Source: SLRI01 sp964576715 (GTDB taxonomy: Bacteria > Pseudomonadota > Alphaproteobacteria > Geminicoccales > Geminicoccaceae). From it: a DNA stretch of 31,798 nucleotides. The translations under genes were made by a program, and so were the position numbers. The notes under the pieces were generated by a model. The model was not told the origin of the DNA, made no database searches, and saw only the letters and a list, made by a program, of their open reading frames with translations. Location: positions 1 through 31,798 of the forward strand of contig CAZNWE010000048.1 in NCBI GenBank assembly GCA_964576715.1, read 5' to 3'. Below, in pieces: positions 15,883 through 23,810 of this stretch (position 1 is the first letter of the stretch; each line of letters opens with the position of its first letter).

Positions 15883-18444
15883 ATGCGTCGCTCAACGTTC
15901 AGGCTGCTGTGTTGTCTCGCCGCGGGCCTCGCACCTTTGGCCGCCCTCGCGCAGGAAGCGGCGGACCCGCAGATCGGCAACCATCCCCGCACGCATCTGC
16001 AGAGCGCCTTCGCGACGGACGGCACGCCCGGGTCGCCGGATTCGACGACGACCATCGACGGCACCTATCTCCCCAACGCCGCCGAGCCTTTCGGCGGCGA
16101 AATTCAGCTCAATGCCAGCCAGTCGACGCCGTTCTGGCCGGCGCGCGTGGTGCCGCCCGAGGGTGCGCCGAACATCCTCCTGGTGATGACCGACGATACC
16201 GGCTTCGGGGCGGGCTCCACCTTCGGCGGCGTCATCCCGATGCCGGTGCTCGACGAGCTGGCGGCCGAGGGGCTGCGCTACACCAACTTCAACTCGACCG
16301 CCCTCTGCTCGCCGTCCCGGGCGGCGCTGCTGACCGGGCGCAACCACCACCACGTGGGCTTCGGCAACATCGCCGAGGCGTCGACCGGGTTTCCGGGCTA
16401 CGACGCCGAGATCGGGCGCGATTCCATCTCGATCGGCGGCATTCTCCGGGCCAACGGCTACAACACCTCGTGGTACGGCAAGAACCACAACACCCCGCCC
16501 TGGACCGAGAGCCAGCTCGGCCCGTTCGACCAGTGGCCGACCGGCGAGATCTTCGGCTTCGACCATTTCTACGGCTTCATGGGCGGCGACGCCAACCAGT
16601 GGCAGCCGAACCTGTTCAACGACACCACCCAGATCTATCCGTTCCGGGACAATCCGGGCTGGAACCTGATCACCGCCGAGGCCGACGACGCGATCCGCCA
16701 CATCGAGACGATCAACTCGATCGACCCGGCAAAGCCCTTCTTCGTCTACCTGGCACCGGGTGCCACCCATGCGCCGCATCACCCGACCAAGGAGTGGGTC
16801 GACAAGATCGAGGCCATGAACCTCTTCAACGACGGCTGGAACGAGCTGCGTGAGACGATCTACGCCAACCAGAAGCGGCTGGGCGTGATCCCGGAAGAGG
16901 CAGAGCTGACACCGTGGCCGGACGGGCTCAAGAAGTGGGAGGACCTGACGGCCGACGAGCAGAAGCTCTTCATCCGGCAGGTCAACGTCTACGCCGCCTA
17001 TCTGGCCTACGCCGACCACGAGACCGGACGCGTGATCGACGCGATCGAGCGCATGGGCAAGCTCGACGACACGCTGATCATCTACATCGTCGGCGACAAC
17101 GGCTCGTCGGCCGAGGGCTCGCCCATCGGCACGCCCAACGAGGTGGCGCAGTTCAACGGCGTGACGCCGCCGGTCGACGTCCAGCTCAAGGAATTCTACG
17201 ACGTCTGGGGCACGGAGGAGACCTACAACCACATGGCGGTGGGCTGGACCTGGGCCTTCGGCACGCCGTTCAAGTGGACCAAGCAGATCGCCTCGCATTT
17301 CGGCGGGACGCGGCAGGGCATGGTGATGTCCTGGCCGGCCCGGATCACCGACAAGGGCGGCATTCGCAACCAGTTCAGCCACTTCATCGACATCGTGCCG
17401 ACGCTGCTCGAGGCTGCCCAGATCCCGGCCCCGCGCTTCGCCTACGGCATCCAGCAGATCCCGATCGACGGCACCAGCATGGTCTACACCTGGGACGCCA
17501 GCCCCGATGGGGCGACGCGCCACAAGGTCCAGTACTTCGAGATGTTCGGCAATCGCGGCATCTACAATGACGGCTGGTACGCCAACACCAAGCCGATCGT
17601 CGATCCCTGGGCGCTGTTCTCGGTGCCGCCGCAGGATGTCATGAACAGCTACGAGTGGGAGCTCTACGACCTGACCAAGGACTGGACGCAGGACAACGAC
17701 CTGGCGGCAACCATGCCGGACAAGCTGCGCGAGATGCAGGAGCTGTTCATCGCCGAGGCGTCGAAGTTCCAGGTCTTCCCGCTCGACAACGCGCTGGCGA
17801 CGCGGATGGTGACGCCGCGGCCGAGCGTCGTCGCCGGGCGGACGCAGTTCGAGTACACCTACCCGGTGGTCGGCAACCCGAACGGCACCGAGCCGCTGCT
17901 GCTCAACGCCTCCTACAAGATCACCGCCGAGATCGAGGTGGGCGAGGACGGCGGCGACGGCATGCTGTTCACCCAGGGCGGCAAGTTCGGCGGGCACGGC
18001 TTCTACATCCTGAAGGGCAAGCCGATCTACACCTGGAACCTGCTCGACCTGGAGCGGGCGCGCTGGGAGAGCTCGGACACGCTGACGGCCGGCAAGCACA
18101 CCGTCGAGTTCGAGCTCACCTATGACGGGCTCGGCTTCGGCACCTTCGCCTTCAACAATCTGAGCGGCGTCGGCCGCTCGGCCGAGGGCGTGCTGCGGAT
18201 CGACGGCAAGGAGGTGGCGCGCCAGAAGATGGCGAAAACCATTCCGATCACGCTCGCCTGGGACGAGTCGCAGGACATCGGCTCGGACACGCTCACCGGC
18301 GTCAACGACGACGACTACCAGGTGCCGTTCGCCTTCAACGGCACGATCGAGAGGATCACGCTGGACATCGAGCGGCCGCAGCTGACCCCCGAGGACATCC
18401 AGAAGCTCGAGGCCGCGGCCTCGGCGCAGGGCGACAAGGGCTGA
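15883..18444 (+). CDS. Secreted arylsulfatase 1 (type I, formylglycine-dependent)
   Basis: About 853 aa. The start ATG 15883 has GGAGG 5 nt upstream. A Sec signal peptide (RLLCCLAAGLAPLAALAQ) places it in the periplasm or outside. Sulfatase signatures: metal-binding ILLVMTDDTGFG, and the catalytic motif CSPSRAALLTGR whose Cys (C142) must be converted to formylglycine. Further motifs are NHHHVGFGNIAE, WYGKNHNTP and IYIVGDNGSSAEG. It hydrolyses sulfate esters; the substrate cannot be told from sequence. After the catalytic domain comes a C-terminal beta-rich region (about residues 650-850, for example YILKGKPIYTWNLLDLERARW) shared with the second sulfatase. It is first in a plus-strand set divergent from the AraC gene. 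No formylglycine-generating enzyme gene is in the window. Confidence 0.92.
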   Translation: MRRSTFRLLCCLAAGLAPLAALAQEAADPQIGNHPRTHLQSAFATDGTPGSPDSTTTIDGTYLPNAAEPFGGEIQLNASQSTPFWPARVVPPEGAPNILLVMTDDTGFGAGSTFGGVIPMPVLDELAAEGLRYTNFNSTALCSPSRAALLTGRNHHHVGFGNIAEASTGFPGYDAEIGRDSISIGGILRANGYNTSWYGKNHNTPPWTESQLGPFDQWPTGEIFGFDHFYGFMGGDANQWQPNLFNDTTQIYPFRDNPGWNLITAEADDAIRHIETINSIDPAKPFFVYLAPGATHAPHHPTKEWVDKIEAMNLFNDGWNELRETIYANQKRLGVIPEEAELTPWPDGLKKWEDLTADEQKLFIRQVNVYAAYLAYADHETGRVIDAIERMGKLDDTLIIYIVGDNGSSAEGSPIGTPNEVAQFNGVTPPVDVQLKEFYDVWGTEETYNHMAVGWTWAFGTPFKWTKQIASHFGGTRQGMVMSWPARITDKGGIRNQFSHFIDIVPTLLEAAQIPAPRFAYGIQQIPIDGTSMVYTWDASPDGATRHKVQYFEMFGNRGIYNDGWYANTKPIVDPWALFSVPPQDVMNSYEWELYDLTKDWTQDNDLAATMPDKLREMQELFIAEASKFQVFPLDNALATRMVTPRPSVVAGRTQFEYTYPVVGNPNGTEPLLLNASYKITAEIEVGEDGGDGMLFTQGGKFGGHGFYILKGKPIYTWNLLDLERARWESSDTLTAGKHTVEFELTYDGLGFGTFAFNNLSGVGRSAEGVLRIDGKEVARQKMAKTIPITLAWDESQDIGSDTLTGVNDDDYQVPFAFNGTIERITLDIERPQLTPEDIQKLEAAASAQGDKG

Positions 18445-18481
18445 GGGCGGCAGGACCTGGGAGCGGAATGGGTGGCACTGT

Positions 18482-18513
18482 CCTCGATCGGATCGAGCGT
18501 CGGTCCGACGAGG
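18482..18513. repeat. Two adjacent short palindromes after arylsulfatase 1
   Basis: CTCGATC-G-GATCGAG (18483-18497) is followed directly by CGTCGG-T-CCGACG (18498-18510). They lie between arylsulfatase 1 and the small secreted protein gene, just ahead of its ribosome binding site AAGGAG (18518-18523). They could be a processing or attenuation structure in the operon mRNA. There is no T-run, so intrinsic termination is unlikely. Confidence 0.4.
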
Positions 18514-18533
18514 CCACAAGGAGACCTGACGTG

Positions 18534-19022
18534 ATGATTGACTTCCCTCGAGATCACGCCCACCCGCGCCGGCTGCTCGCGGCCGCTCCGCTGCTCCTGG
18601 CGCTCGCTCTTGGCGCTGGCGGCCAGGCGGCGGCGCAGGGCGCGACCCTCGACGGCCAGCCGCCGAGCGGCACGGTGGACCTGCACGAGATCCAGGTCGC
18701 CTATATCGGCAATCTCGGCGGCGGCAGCGGCGAGCTCACCTACGAAGGCGGCGTCTACCGCTTCGATGTCGCCGGGCTTGGCGTCGGCGGCATCGGCATC
18801 TCCTCGGTCGACGCCGAGGGCGAGGTCTACCGCCTGAACGAGCTCGCGGACTTCTCCGGCGACTATGTCTCGGGGCAGTACGGCATCGTCGTCGGCGAGG
18901 CGAGTGCGGGCGCCATGTGGCTCAAGAACGAGCACGACGTCGTCCTGCATCTCAAGGCCAAGCGCGAGGGCCTGATGCTGGCGGTCGCCGCCGACGCCAT
19001 CAAGATCCGGCTCGACGAGTGA
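18534..19022 (+). CDS. Small secreted protein of unknown function in the sulfatase locus
   Basis: About 162 aa. The start is ATG 18534 or GTG 18531; AAGGAG lies 7-10 nt upstream. The N-terminus is a signal peptide (RRLLAAAPLLLALALGAGGQAAAQ, cleavage near AAAQG). The mature part is about 125 aa, Gly-rich and all-beta in appearance: VAYIGNLGGGSGELTYEGGVYRF, then DVAGLGVGGIGISSVDAEGEV, ending in VVLHLKAKREGLML. The pattern of repeated glycines and alternating hydrophobics suggests a compact beta structure in the periplasm. It contains no cysteine. I do not recognise a named family. It sits between arylsulfatase 1 and the barrel gene (3 nt gap), so it is probably part of the same operon. Confidence 0.72.
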   Translation: MIDFPRDHAHPRRLLAAAPLLLALALGAGGQAAAQGATLDGQPPSGTVDLHEIQVAYIGNLGGGSGELTYEGGVYRFDVAGLGVGGIGISSVDAEGEVYRLNELADFSGDYVSGQYGIVVGEASAGAMWLKNEHDVVLHLKAKREGLMLAVAADAIKIRLDE

Positions 19023-19024
19023 GC

Positions 19025-19864
19025 ATGCAGGTCATGGGGCGACTGGCCCGCACCGCGTCGGTTGCCGCAGCGGTTGCAGTTGCGCTCGGCGTCTTGCCGG
19101 CGGCTGCGGCGGAGACCGTGACCAGCGATGGCTGGGAGATCAGCCTGACGCCTTATGTCTGGGCCACGGCGCTCAAGGGCGATGTGACGGTCGGCGGGGT
19201 CGAGGCCGACGTCGATGCCGACTTCAACGACATCCTCGACGCCTTGAACATCGCAGCGATGCTCAAGGCGGAGGTGCGCAAGGGCCGTTTCGGGCTTCTC
19301 TCCGACACGGTGTTCGCCCAGCTCGAGGACAGCGGGGCGAGCGGCCAGGGGCGTGTGGATATCGACGCCACCGTCAACTACGTCATCCAGACCGTGGCCG
19401 GAACCTACCGCGCCGGGATCTGGCAGCTGGGCGATCTGGGTGCTGCCGGTCCGCTGGCGCTCACCGTCGATCCCTATGCCGGCATCCGCTACACCTACCT
19501 GGACAACGAGCTCAAGGGAAAGCTCGACCTGCCCAACCTCGGCATCAATGAAACGCGGAAGGCCCAGGCGGACAAGCAATGGGTCGACCCGATCGTCGGT
19601 TTGCGCACCATCTGGACCATGGGTGAGCGCTGGAGCCTGACGCTCGCGGGCGATGTCGGCGGGATCAGCACCAGCGACCAGTACAGCGCTGAGGCGTTCG
19701 GGGTCGTCGGCTACCAGTTCGGCCTGCTCGGCGAGGACAACGCCCGGCTGCTCGCCGGCTACCGGGCCCTGAAGCAGAAGTTCGAGGACGGCAGCGGGCG
19801 CAACAAGTTCGACTGGGACATGACCATCCACGGCCCGGTCTTCGGGCTGCAGATCGCGTTTTGA
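19025..19864 (+). CDS. Outer-membrane beta-barrel protein
   Basis: About 279 aa, starting MQVMGRLARTASVA (ATG 19034 is also possible). It has a signal peptide ending near LPAAAAE. The mature protein is built of alternating amphipathic strands typical of a barrel (WEISLTPYVWATALKGDVTV, AMLKAEVRKGRFGLLSDTVFAQL, DPYAGIRYTYLDNELKG, WSLTLAGDVGG, GVVGYQFGLLG) and ends with Phe (GLQIAF), the usual C-terminal signal for barrel assembly. Probable role: outer-membrane passage or structure linked to the sulfatases; this is inferred from context. It starts 2 nt after the small secreted protein gene. Its last 113 bp (19752-19864) are duplicated exactly after the second sulfatase. Confidence 0.78.
   Translation: MQVMGRLARTASVAAAVAVALGVLPAAAAETVTSDGWEISLTPYVWATALKGDVTVGGVEADVDADFNDILDALNIAAMLKAEVRKGRFGLLSDTVFAQLEDSGASGQGRVDIDATVNYVIQTVAGTYRAGIWQLGDLGAAGPLALTVDPYAGIRYTYLDNELKGKLDLPNLGINETRKAQADKQWVDPIVGLRTIWTMGERWSLTLAGDVGGISTSDQYSAEAFGVVGYQFGLLGEDNARLLAGYRALKQKFEDGSGRNKFDWDMTIHGPVFGLQIAF
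19752..19864 (+). repeat. 113-bp exact direct repeat, copy 1
   Basis: This is the 3' end of the barrel gene including its TGA. It is identical base for base to 22722-22834, at an offset of 2970 bp. Identity breaks at 19751/22721 (c versus a) and immediately after the stop codon. Confidence 0.95.
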
Positions 19865-19919
19865 CCGGGAAGTCGTCGACAGACGTCATGGTCGTCGGAT
19901 CACGAAAGAGGAGGATGAA

Positions 19920-22643
19920 ATGAAGACAGGATCTTTCAAAAGGATACTGCCTTTGGCAGTAGCATTGTGCGCGCTCATCCCGATAGGCGCGTCCGCGCAG
20001 GAACAGACAGGGCCGGTCGACGAGATCATCAAGAAGATCGAGTCGGCTGCCGAGGGTGCAGTCGAAGAACTGCGACCGGACGCGGCGACGGCAGAAGTGT
20101 CGCCCTACTTCGGCTACCACGCCACCGAGCCCGTCGAGACGACCGGCACTCTGGGGTCTCCAAACGCCACGACCACCATCCCGGGCAACCAGTTGCCTGC
20201 GCCCCAGCCGAAATTCGAAGGGGTTATCAAGGACGACGCCCTGCAGTCCACCGAATGGTGGGCGCCCCGGATCGTTCCGCCCGAGGAAGCTCCGAACATC
20301 CTGATGATCATGACGGATGATGCGGGCTTTGCCGTGCCCAGCACCTTCGGCGGGGTCATCCCGACCCCCAACATGGACGCTCTGGCTGAGGACGGCCTTC
20401 GTTTCACCCGCATGATGTCGACATCGCTCTGCTCGCCGACCCGCGCCGCGATGATGACCGGCCGCAACCACCATTCGGTCGGCTTCGGCGTGATCGCCGA
20501 ACAGGCGACCGGGTATCCCGGCTACGACAGCGTGATCGGCGTCGACAACGCCACCATCGGTCGCATCCTGCGCGACAACGGCTACGCCACGTCCTGGTTC
20601 GGCAAGGATCACAACACGCCGACCTACGAGGCCAGCCAGGCCGGACCGTTCACGCAATGGCCGACCGGCATGGGGTTCGACTATTTCTACGGCTTCGTCG
20701 GCGGTGACGCCAACCAGTGGGGCCCGAACCTCTTCCGCAACACCACGCAGATCTATCCGTTCGACGACTTCCCGAGCACGCTCGAGATGGATCGCTCCGA
20801 CCCGAACGCGGAGACCTGGCCGGTCACGGGCGAGGAAAGCGAGTGGAACCTGGTCACGGCGATGGCCGATGACGCGATCGCATGGATGAGCCGCATCCAT
20901 CAGACCAATCCGGATCAGCCGATCTTCATCAACTACGTGCCCGGCGCAACGCACGCGCCGCACCATCCGCCGAAGGAGTGGGTGGATCGTATCAGCGCGA
21001 TGAACCTGTTCGACGACGGCTACGAGAAGCTGCGCGAGCGGATCTTCGAGAACCAGAAAAAGATGGGCGTGATCCCGCCGGACCTTGAGCTGACGCCCTG
21101 GCCGGCCGACGTCCTGGCACCCTGGGACACGCTGAGCGACGAGGCGAAGAAGCTCTACATCCGGCAGGTCGAGGTCTTCGCGGCCTATGCCGCCTACAAC
21201 GACTACGAGATCGGGCGGGTGATCCAGCACTTCAAGGATCTTGGCCGCTACGACAACACGCTGATCATCTATCAGAACGGCGACAACGGCACGAGCGCCG
21301 AGGGCGGCCCGGAAGGCACCTTCAGCGAGGTCGCCTTCTTCAACGGCGTCCGTCCACCGGTCGACGTTCAGATGAAGTTCTATGATGCCTGGGGCACCGA
21401 GTTCGCCTACAACCACATGTCCGCCGGCTGGTCCTGGGCCTTCGACACGCCGTTCGACTGGTTCAAGCAGAACGCCTCGCGGCTCGGGGGCATCAACCAG
21501 AACATGGTCGTGACCTGGCCTGACGGCATCAAGGACAAGGGCGGCCTGCGCAACCAGTTCATGCATGTGATCGACCATGTGCCGACGATCCTGGAGGTCA
21601 CCGGAATCGCTGCGCCGGAAATCGTGGATGGCATCGTGCAGAAGCCCATCGAGGGGACAAGCTATGCCTACACGTTCGATGCGGCCAACGCAGATGCCCC
21701 ATCCCGGCACAGGACCCAGTACTTCGAGATGATGGGTCAGTGGGCGCTTTATGATGACGGCTGGCTGCTCAGCACCAAGGTTGACCGCGCGCCCTGGGAC
21801 GCCTTCTCGCCGGCCAACCCGGACCCGCTGAACCACCAGGTGTTCGAACTCTACGACCTGTCGACCAGCTGGAACCAGTCCGACGACATCGCCGCGCAGC
21901 ATCCCGAGAAGGTCACCGAGATGCGGGCCAAGTTCCTGGAGGAGGCGAAGAAGTACCAGGTGCTCCCGCTCGACGCCTCTGTCGGTGCGCGGGTCGCGGC
22001 GGCGCGCCCGAGCCTGATCGCGGGGAGGAACGAGCTCGTCTACACACAATGCATGACCGGCACGCCACAGGGTGACGCGCCCTTCCTTCTGAATACCTCC
22101 TTTACAATCACGGCAGAGATCACCGTTCCGGAAGGCGGCGCAGATGGGATGATCGTCACGTCCGGCGGTCGCTTCGCCGGGTACGGAATGTACCTTCTGG
22201 AGGGAAAGCCGGTCTTCCTTTGGAACCTGCTCGATCTCGAGCGCCCCAGGTGGGAAGGCCCGGAAGCCCTGCCGCCCGGCAAGCATGTCATCAAGTTCGA
22301 GTCCGAGTATCAAGGTCTTGGAGACGACACGATGGCGTTCAACAACTTCTCGGGCATCGGTCAGCCTGCGGAAACCACCCTCAAGGTGAATGGCGTCGTG
22401 GTCGACTCGAAGCGGATGGAAAAGACCATTCCGATTATCCTGCAGTGGGACGAGAGCTTCGACATCTGCTCGGACACCATCACGGGCGTGAACGATGCCG
22501 ACTACAAGCCACCGTTCCCGCTCACGGCAACGCTCGACAAGCTGACGATCACGATCGACCGGCCGCAACTCAGCGAGGCTGAAACCAAGAAGTTCGAAGA
22601 AGCGATGAAAAAGTTGGACGCGTCGTTGTTGCTCAAGAAGTGA
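19920..22643 (+). CDS. Secreted arylsulfatase 2 (type I, formylglycine-dependent)
   Basis: 907 aa. ATG 19920 is preceded by AGGAGG at 5 nt. The signal peptide is FKRILPLAVALCALIPIGASAQ. Catalytic motif CSPTRAAMMTGR with the formylglycine Cys at C171; metal-binding ILMIMTDDAGF; also NHHSVGFGVIAE, WFGKDHNTP and IYQNGDNGTSAEG. It is clearly homologous to arylsulfatase 1 along the whole length, including the C-terminal beta-rich part (YLLEGKPVFLWNLLDLERPRW, KTIPIILQWDES). It differs by an extra N-terminal segment (about residues 28-60) and an insertion around FPSTLEMDRSDPNAETWP. Divergence is large, so this is not a recent tandem copy. Its 5' end is visibly less GC-rich than neighbouring genes. 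The gene lies exactly between two copies of the 113-bp repeat, suggesting insertion or rearrangement. Confidence 0.92.
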   Translation: MKTGSFKRILPLAVALCALIPIGASAQEQTGPVDEIIKKIESAAEGAVEELRPDAATAEVSPYFGYHATEPVETTGTLGSPNATTTIPGNQLPAPQPKFEGVIKDDALQSTEWWAPRIVPPEEAPNILMIMTDDAGFAVPSTFGGVIPTPNMDALAEDGLRFTRMMSTSLCSPTRAAMMTGRNHHSVGFGVIAEQATGYPGYDSVIGVDNATIGRILRDNGYATSWFGKDHNTPTYEASQAGPFTQWPTGMGFDYFYGFVGGDANQWGPNLFRNTTQIYPFDDFPSTLEMDRSDPNAETWPVTGEESEWNLVTAMADDAIAWMSRIHQTNPDQPIFINYVPGATHAPHHPPKEWVDRISAMNLFDDGYEKLRERIFENQKKMGVIPPDLELTPWPADVLAPWDTLSDEAKKLYIRQVEVFAAYAAYNDYEIGRVIQHFKDLGRYDNTLIIYQNGDNGTSAEGGPEGTFSEVAFFNGVRPPVDVQMKFYDAWGTEFAYNHMSAGWSWAFDTPFDWFKQNASRLGGINQNMVVTWPDGIKDKGGLRNQFMHVIDHVPTILEVTGIAAPEIVDGIVQKPIEGTSYAYTFDAANADAPSRHRTQYFEMMGQWALYDDGWLLSTKVDRAPWDAFSPANPDPLNHQVFELYDLSTSWNQSDDIAAQHPEKVTEMRAKFLEEAKKYQVLPLDASVGARVAAARPSLIAGRNELVYTQCMTGTPQGDAPFLLNTSFTITAEITVPEGGADGMIVTSGGRFAGYGMYLLEGKPVFLWNLLDLERPRWEGPEALPPGKHVIKFESEYQGLGDDTMAFNNFSGIGQPAETTLKVNGVVVDSKRMEKTIPIILQWDESFDICSDTITGVNDADYKPPFPLTATLDKLTITIDRPQLSEAETKKFEEAMKKLDASLLLKK

Positions 22644-22672
22644 GTGACTGATCCGCGGACCAATTTGACCTG

Positions 22673-22702
22673 CGCGAGGGCCGGCCGGGTCCGGCCCTCG
22701 CG
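22673..22702 (+). terminator. Strong GC hairpin after arylsulfatase 2
   Basis: Twelve-bp perfect stem: CGCGAGGGCCGG (22673-22684) and CCGGCCCTCGCG (22691-22702) with a 6-nt loop. It lies 30 nt after the stop codon. It is followed by TGAAAT and no long T-run, so it is a terminator-like or mRNA-stabilising hairpin, not a classic intrinsic terminator. Confidence 0.6.
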
Positions 22703-22721
22703 TGAAATGCCCGGCGAGCAA

Positions 22722-22834
22722 TCGCCGGCTACCGGGCCCTGAAGCAGAAGTTCGAGGACGGCAGCGGGCGCAACAAGTTCGACTGGGACATGACCATCCA
22801 CGGCCCGGTCTTCGGGCTGCAGATCGCGTTTTGA
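22722..22834 (+). pseudogene. Duplicated 3' fragment of the outer-membrane barrel gene (repeat copy 2)
   Basis: An exact copy of 19752-19864. It reads as the last 36 residues of the barrel protein (from AGYRALKQKFEDGSG to GLQIAF) with the same stop, but no start or upstream part. It is therefore a non-functional remnant and the second arm of a direct repeat enclosing arylsulfatase 2. Perfect identity means the duplication is recent, is kept by recombination, or is an assembly artefact. Confidence 0.85.
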
Positions 22835-23290
22835 TCCGGCAGCACCCGGGGCGGGGACACGGTTTCGAGCGCATGGCGAGGAGGTGAGTCGGAGGCGTTG
22901 AAGGCATTCACGAATCCCCGAAACCCGACCGACCTGGCGTCGGAGACGATCCTGCTCATCCCGGACTCCGCTGTCGAAGGGCTGCCCGAGCAGGTGAAGC
23001 TGCCGCCGGGCGACCGGCCGGTACGCTCTTCGCCATTGTCCGGCACCTGATGCGCCAGCGCCGGTAGGGTGATGTGCCGGGGACGCTGGATTGGGCCGCA
23101 GCTGCATTCTTGTCGAACAAGACAGGGCAAGCTGGCTTCCCGCTTACCCCTCCGGCTATTTACGCTTGCCGCTGGCTTGAACCTTGTGCATTCATTGGTA
23201 GGCTGAGTAGTTTTCGCAGTGACGGCGGTGCCGTTTCATCGGACAAGGTTTGCCTGCGCTGAGCAGCGATGTACCGGACGAGAGTAGAGA
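22835..23290. other. Stretch of 456 bp between the repeat and the lipoprotein gene
   Basis: The only frame worth noting runs on the plus strand from a possible TTG at 22898 to a TGA at 23048-23050 (50 residues, beginning LKAFTNPRNPTDLASETILL and continuing to a Pro-rich end). Its composition looks protein-like, but the start is weak and I recognise no family. It may be the tail of a gene cut by the rearrangement. The rest (23051-23290) shows no gene; the part just ahead of the lipoprotein start is less GC-rich and may hold its promoter. Confidence 0.3.
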
Positions 23291-23506
23291 ATGACGCAAA
23301 GCAAGATAGAGTTTCCCGAAGAGCTTCGCGACGGCCGTCGCGCGGCTCACGCTTGGTCGCGACGGCTGGCGACCGCCGCGATTGGCCTCGCACTTCTGTC
23401 GCTGACCGCCTGCGCCGGCACGACTGGTGCCGAGAGTGCCGACGCGCTGGAAGAGCGGGAGGCGGAAGCCAAGGCGGAGGAGGAAGGCAACACCAACAAC
23501 CGCTGA
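23291..23506 (+). CDS. Small putative lipoprotein
   Basis: 71 aa. N-terminal positively charged region, hydrophobic stretch LATAAIGLALLSLTAC and a lipobox LTAC followed by AGTTG, so the mature protein would be a lipid-anchored peptide of only about 32 residues. It ends in a charged, Glu/Ala-rich segment (ALEEREAEAKAEEEGNTNNR). ATG at 23291 is preceded by a weak AGAG. No family is recognised. The lipobox and signal sequence are the main support, and the long N-terminal extension before the hydrophobic core is unusual, so the true start could be internal. Confidence 0.5.
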   Translation: MTQSKIEFPEELRDGRRAAHAWSRRLATAAIGLALLSLTACAGTTGAESADALEEREAEAKAEEEGNTNNR

Positions 23507-23810
23507 GTTCTCAGCCCGCGAGCCCGAGCAGCAGCGCCTCCGGACGGCGACGGGGGAGGCGCACGGTGACGGTGATCTCGAAGACCAGCCAAAGCACTAC
23601 TGGTGGGACCACCTCCCCTGGCCAATCATGGCGTGAGGCCGAGATTCGCGCCCGCAGCGCGCGAGTGCACGATGCGTTCCGTCCTATCGATGGTCGCCCG
23701 GTGTCGATCGGCGCGCCAACGTGACGCTCGGTCGGCGTGCAATTTCGACCCCTGATGAAGCACGCTCCTGAGGCTGCCTGAGCGCCCCCGAGCCGTAGGC
23801 GGAGAGGCGC
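23507..23810. other. Intergenic stretch, no supported gene
   Basis: 304 bp between the small lipoprotein gene and the converging efflux operon. Open frames here overlap the lipoprotein in other frames and lack starts or family features. I see no clear terminator hairpin for either side. Confidence 0.4.

Noticed and set aside
19665..22907. Very long open frame of 1080 residues on the minus strand opposite arylsulfatase 2
   Set aside because: It is antisense to a clear sulfatase, has His/Asp/Arg-rich low-quality composition and no domain. It is a GC-rich shadow frame. The frames opposite metH (6217-8121), arylsulfatase 1 (15892-18519), soxA (9129-12257) and frdA (26920-28881) are rejected for the same reason.
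23427..23636. Frame overlapping the small lipoprotein and running past its stop, considered as a frameshifted continuation
   Set aside because: The N-terminal part is Arg-rich shadow sequence. The tail is too short to judge, and no homology supports a frameshift.
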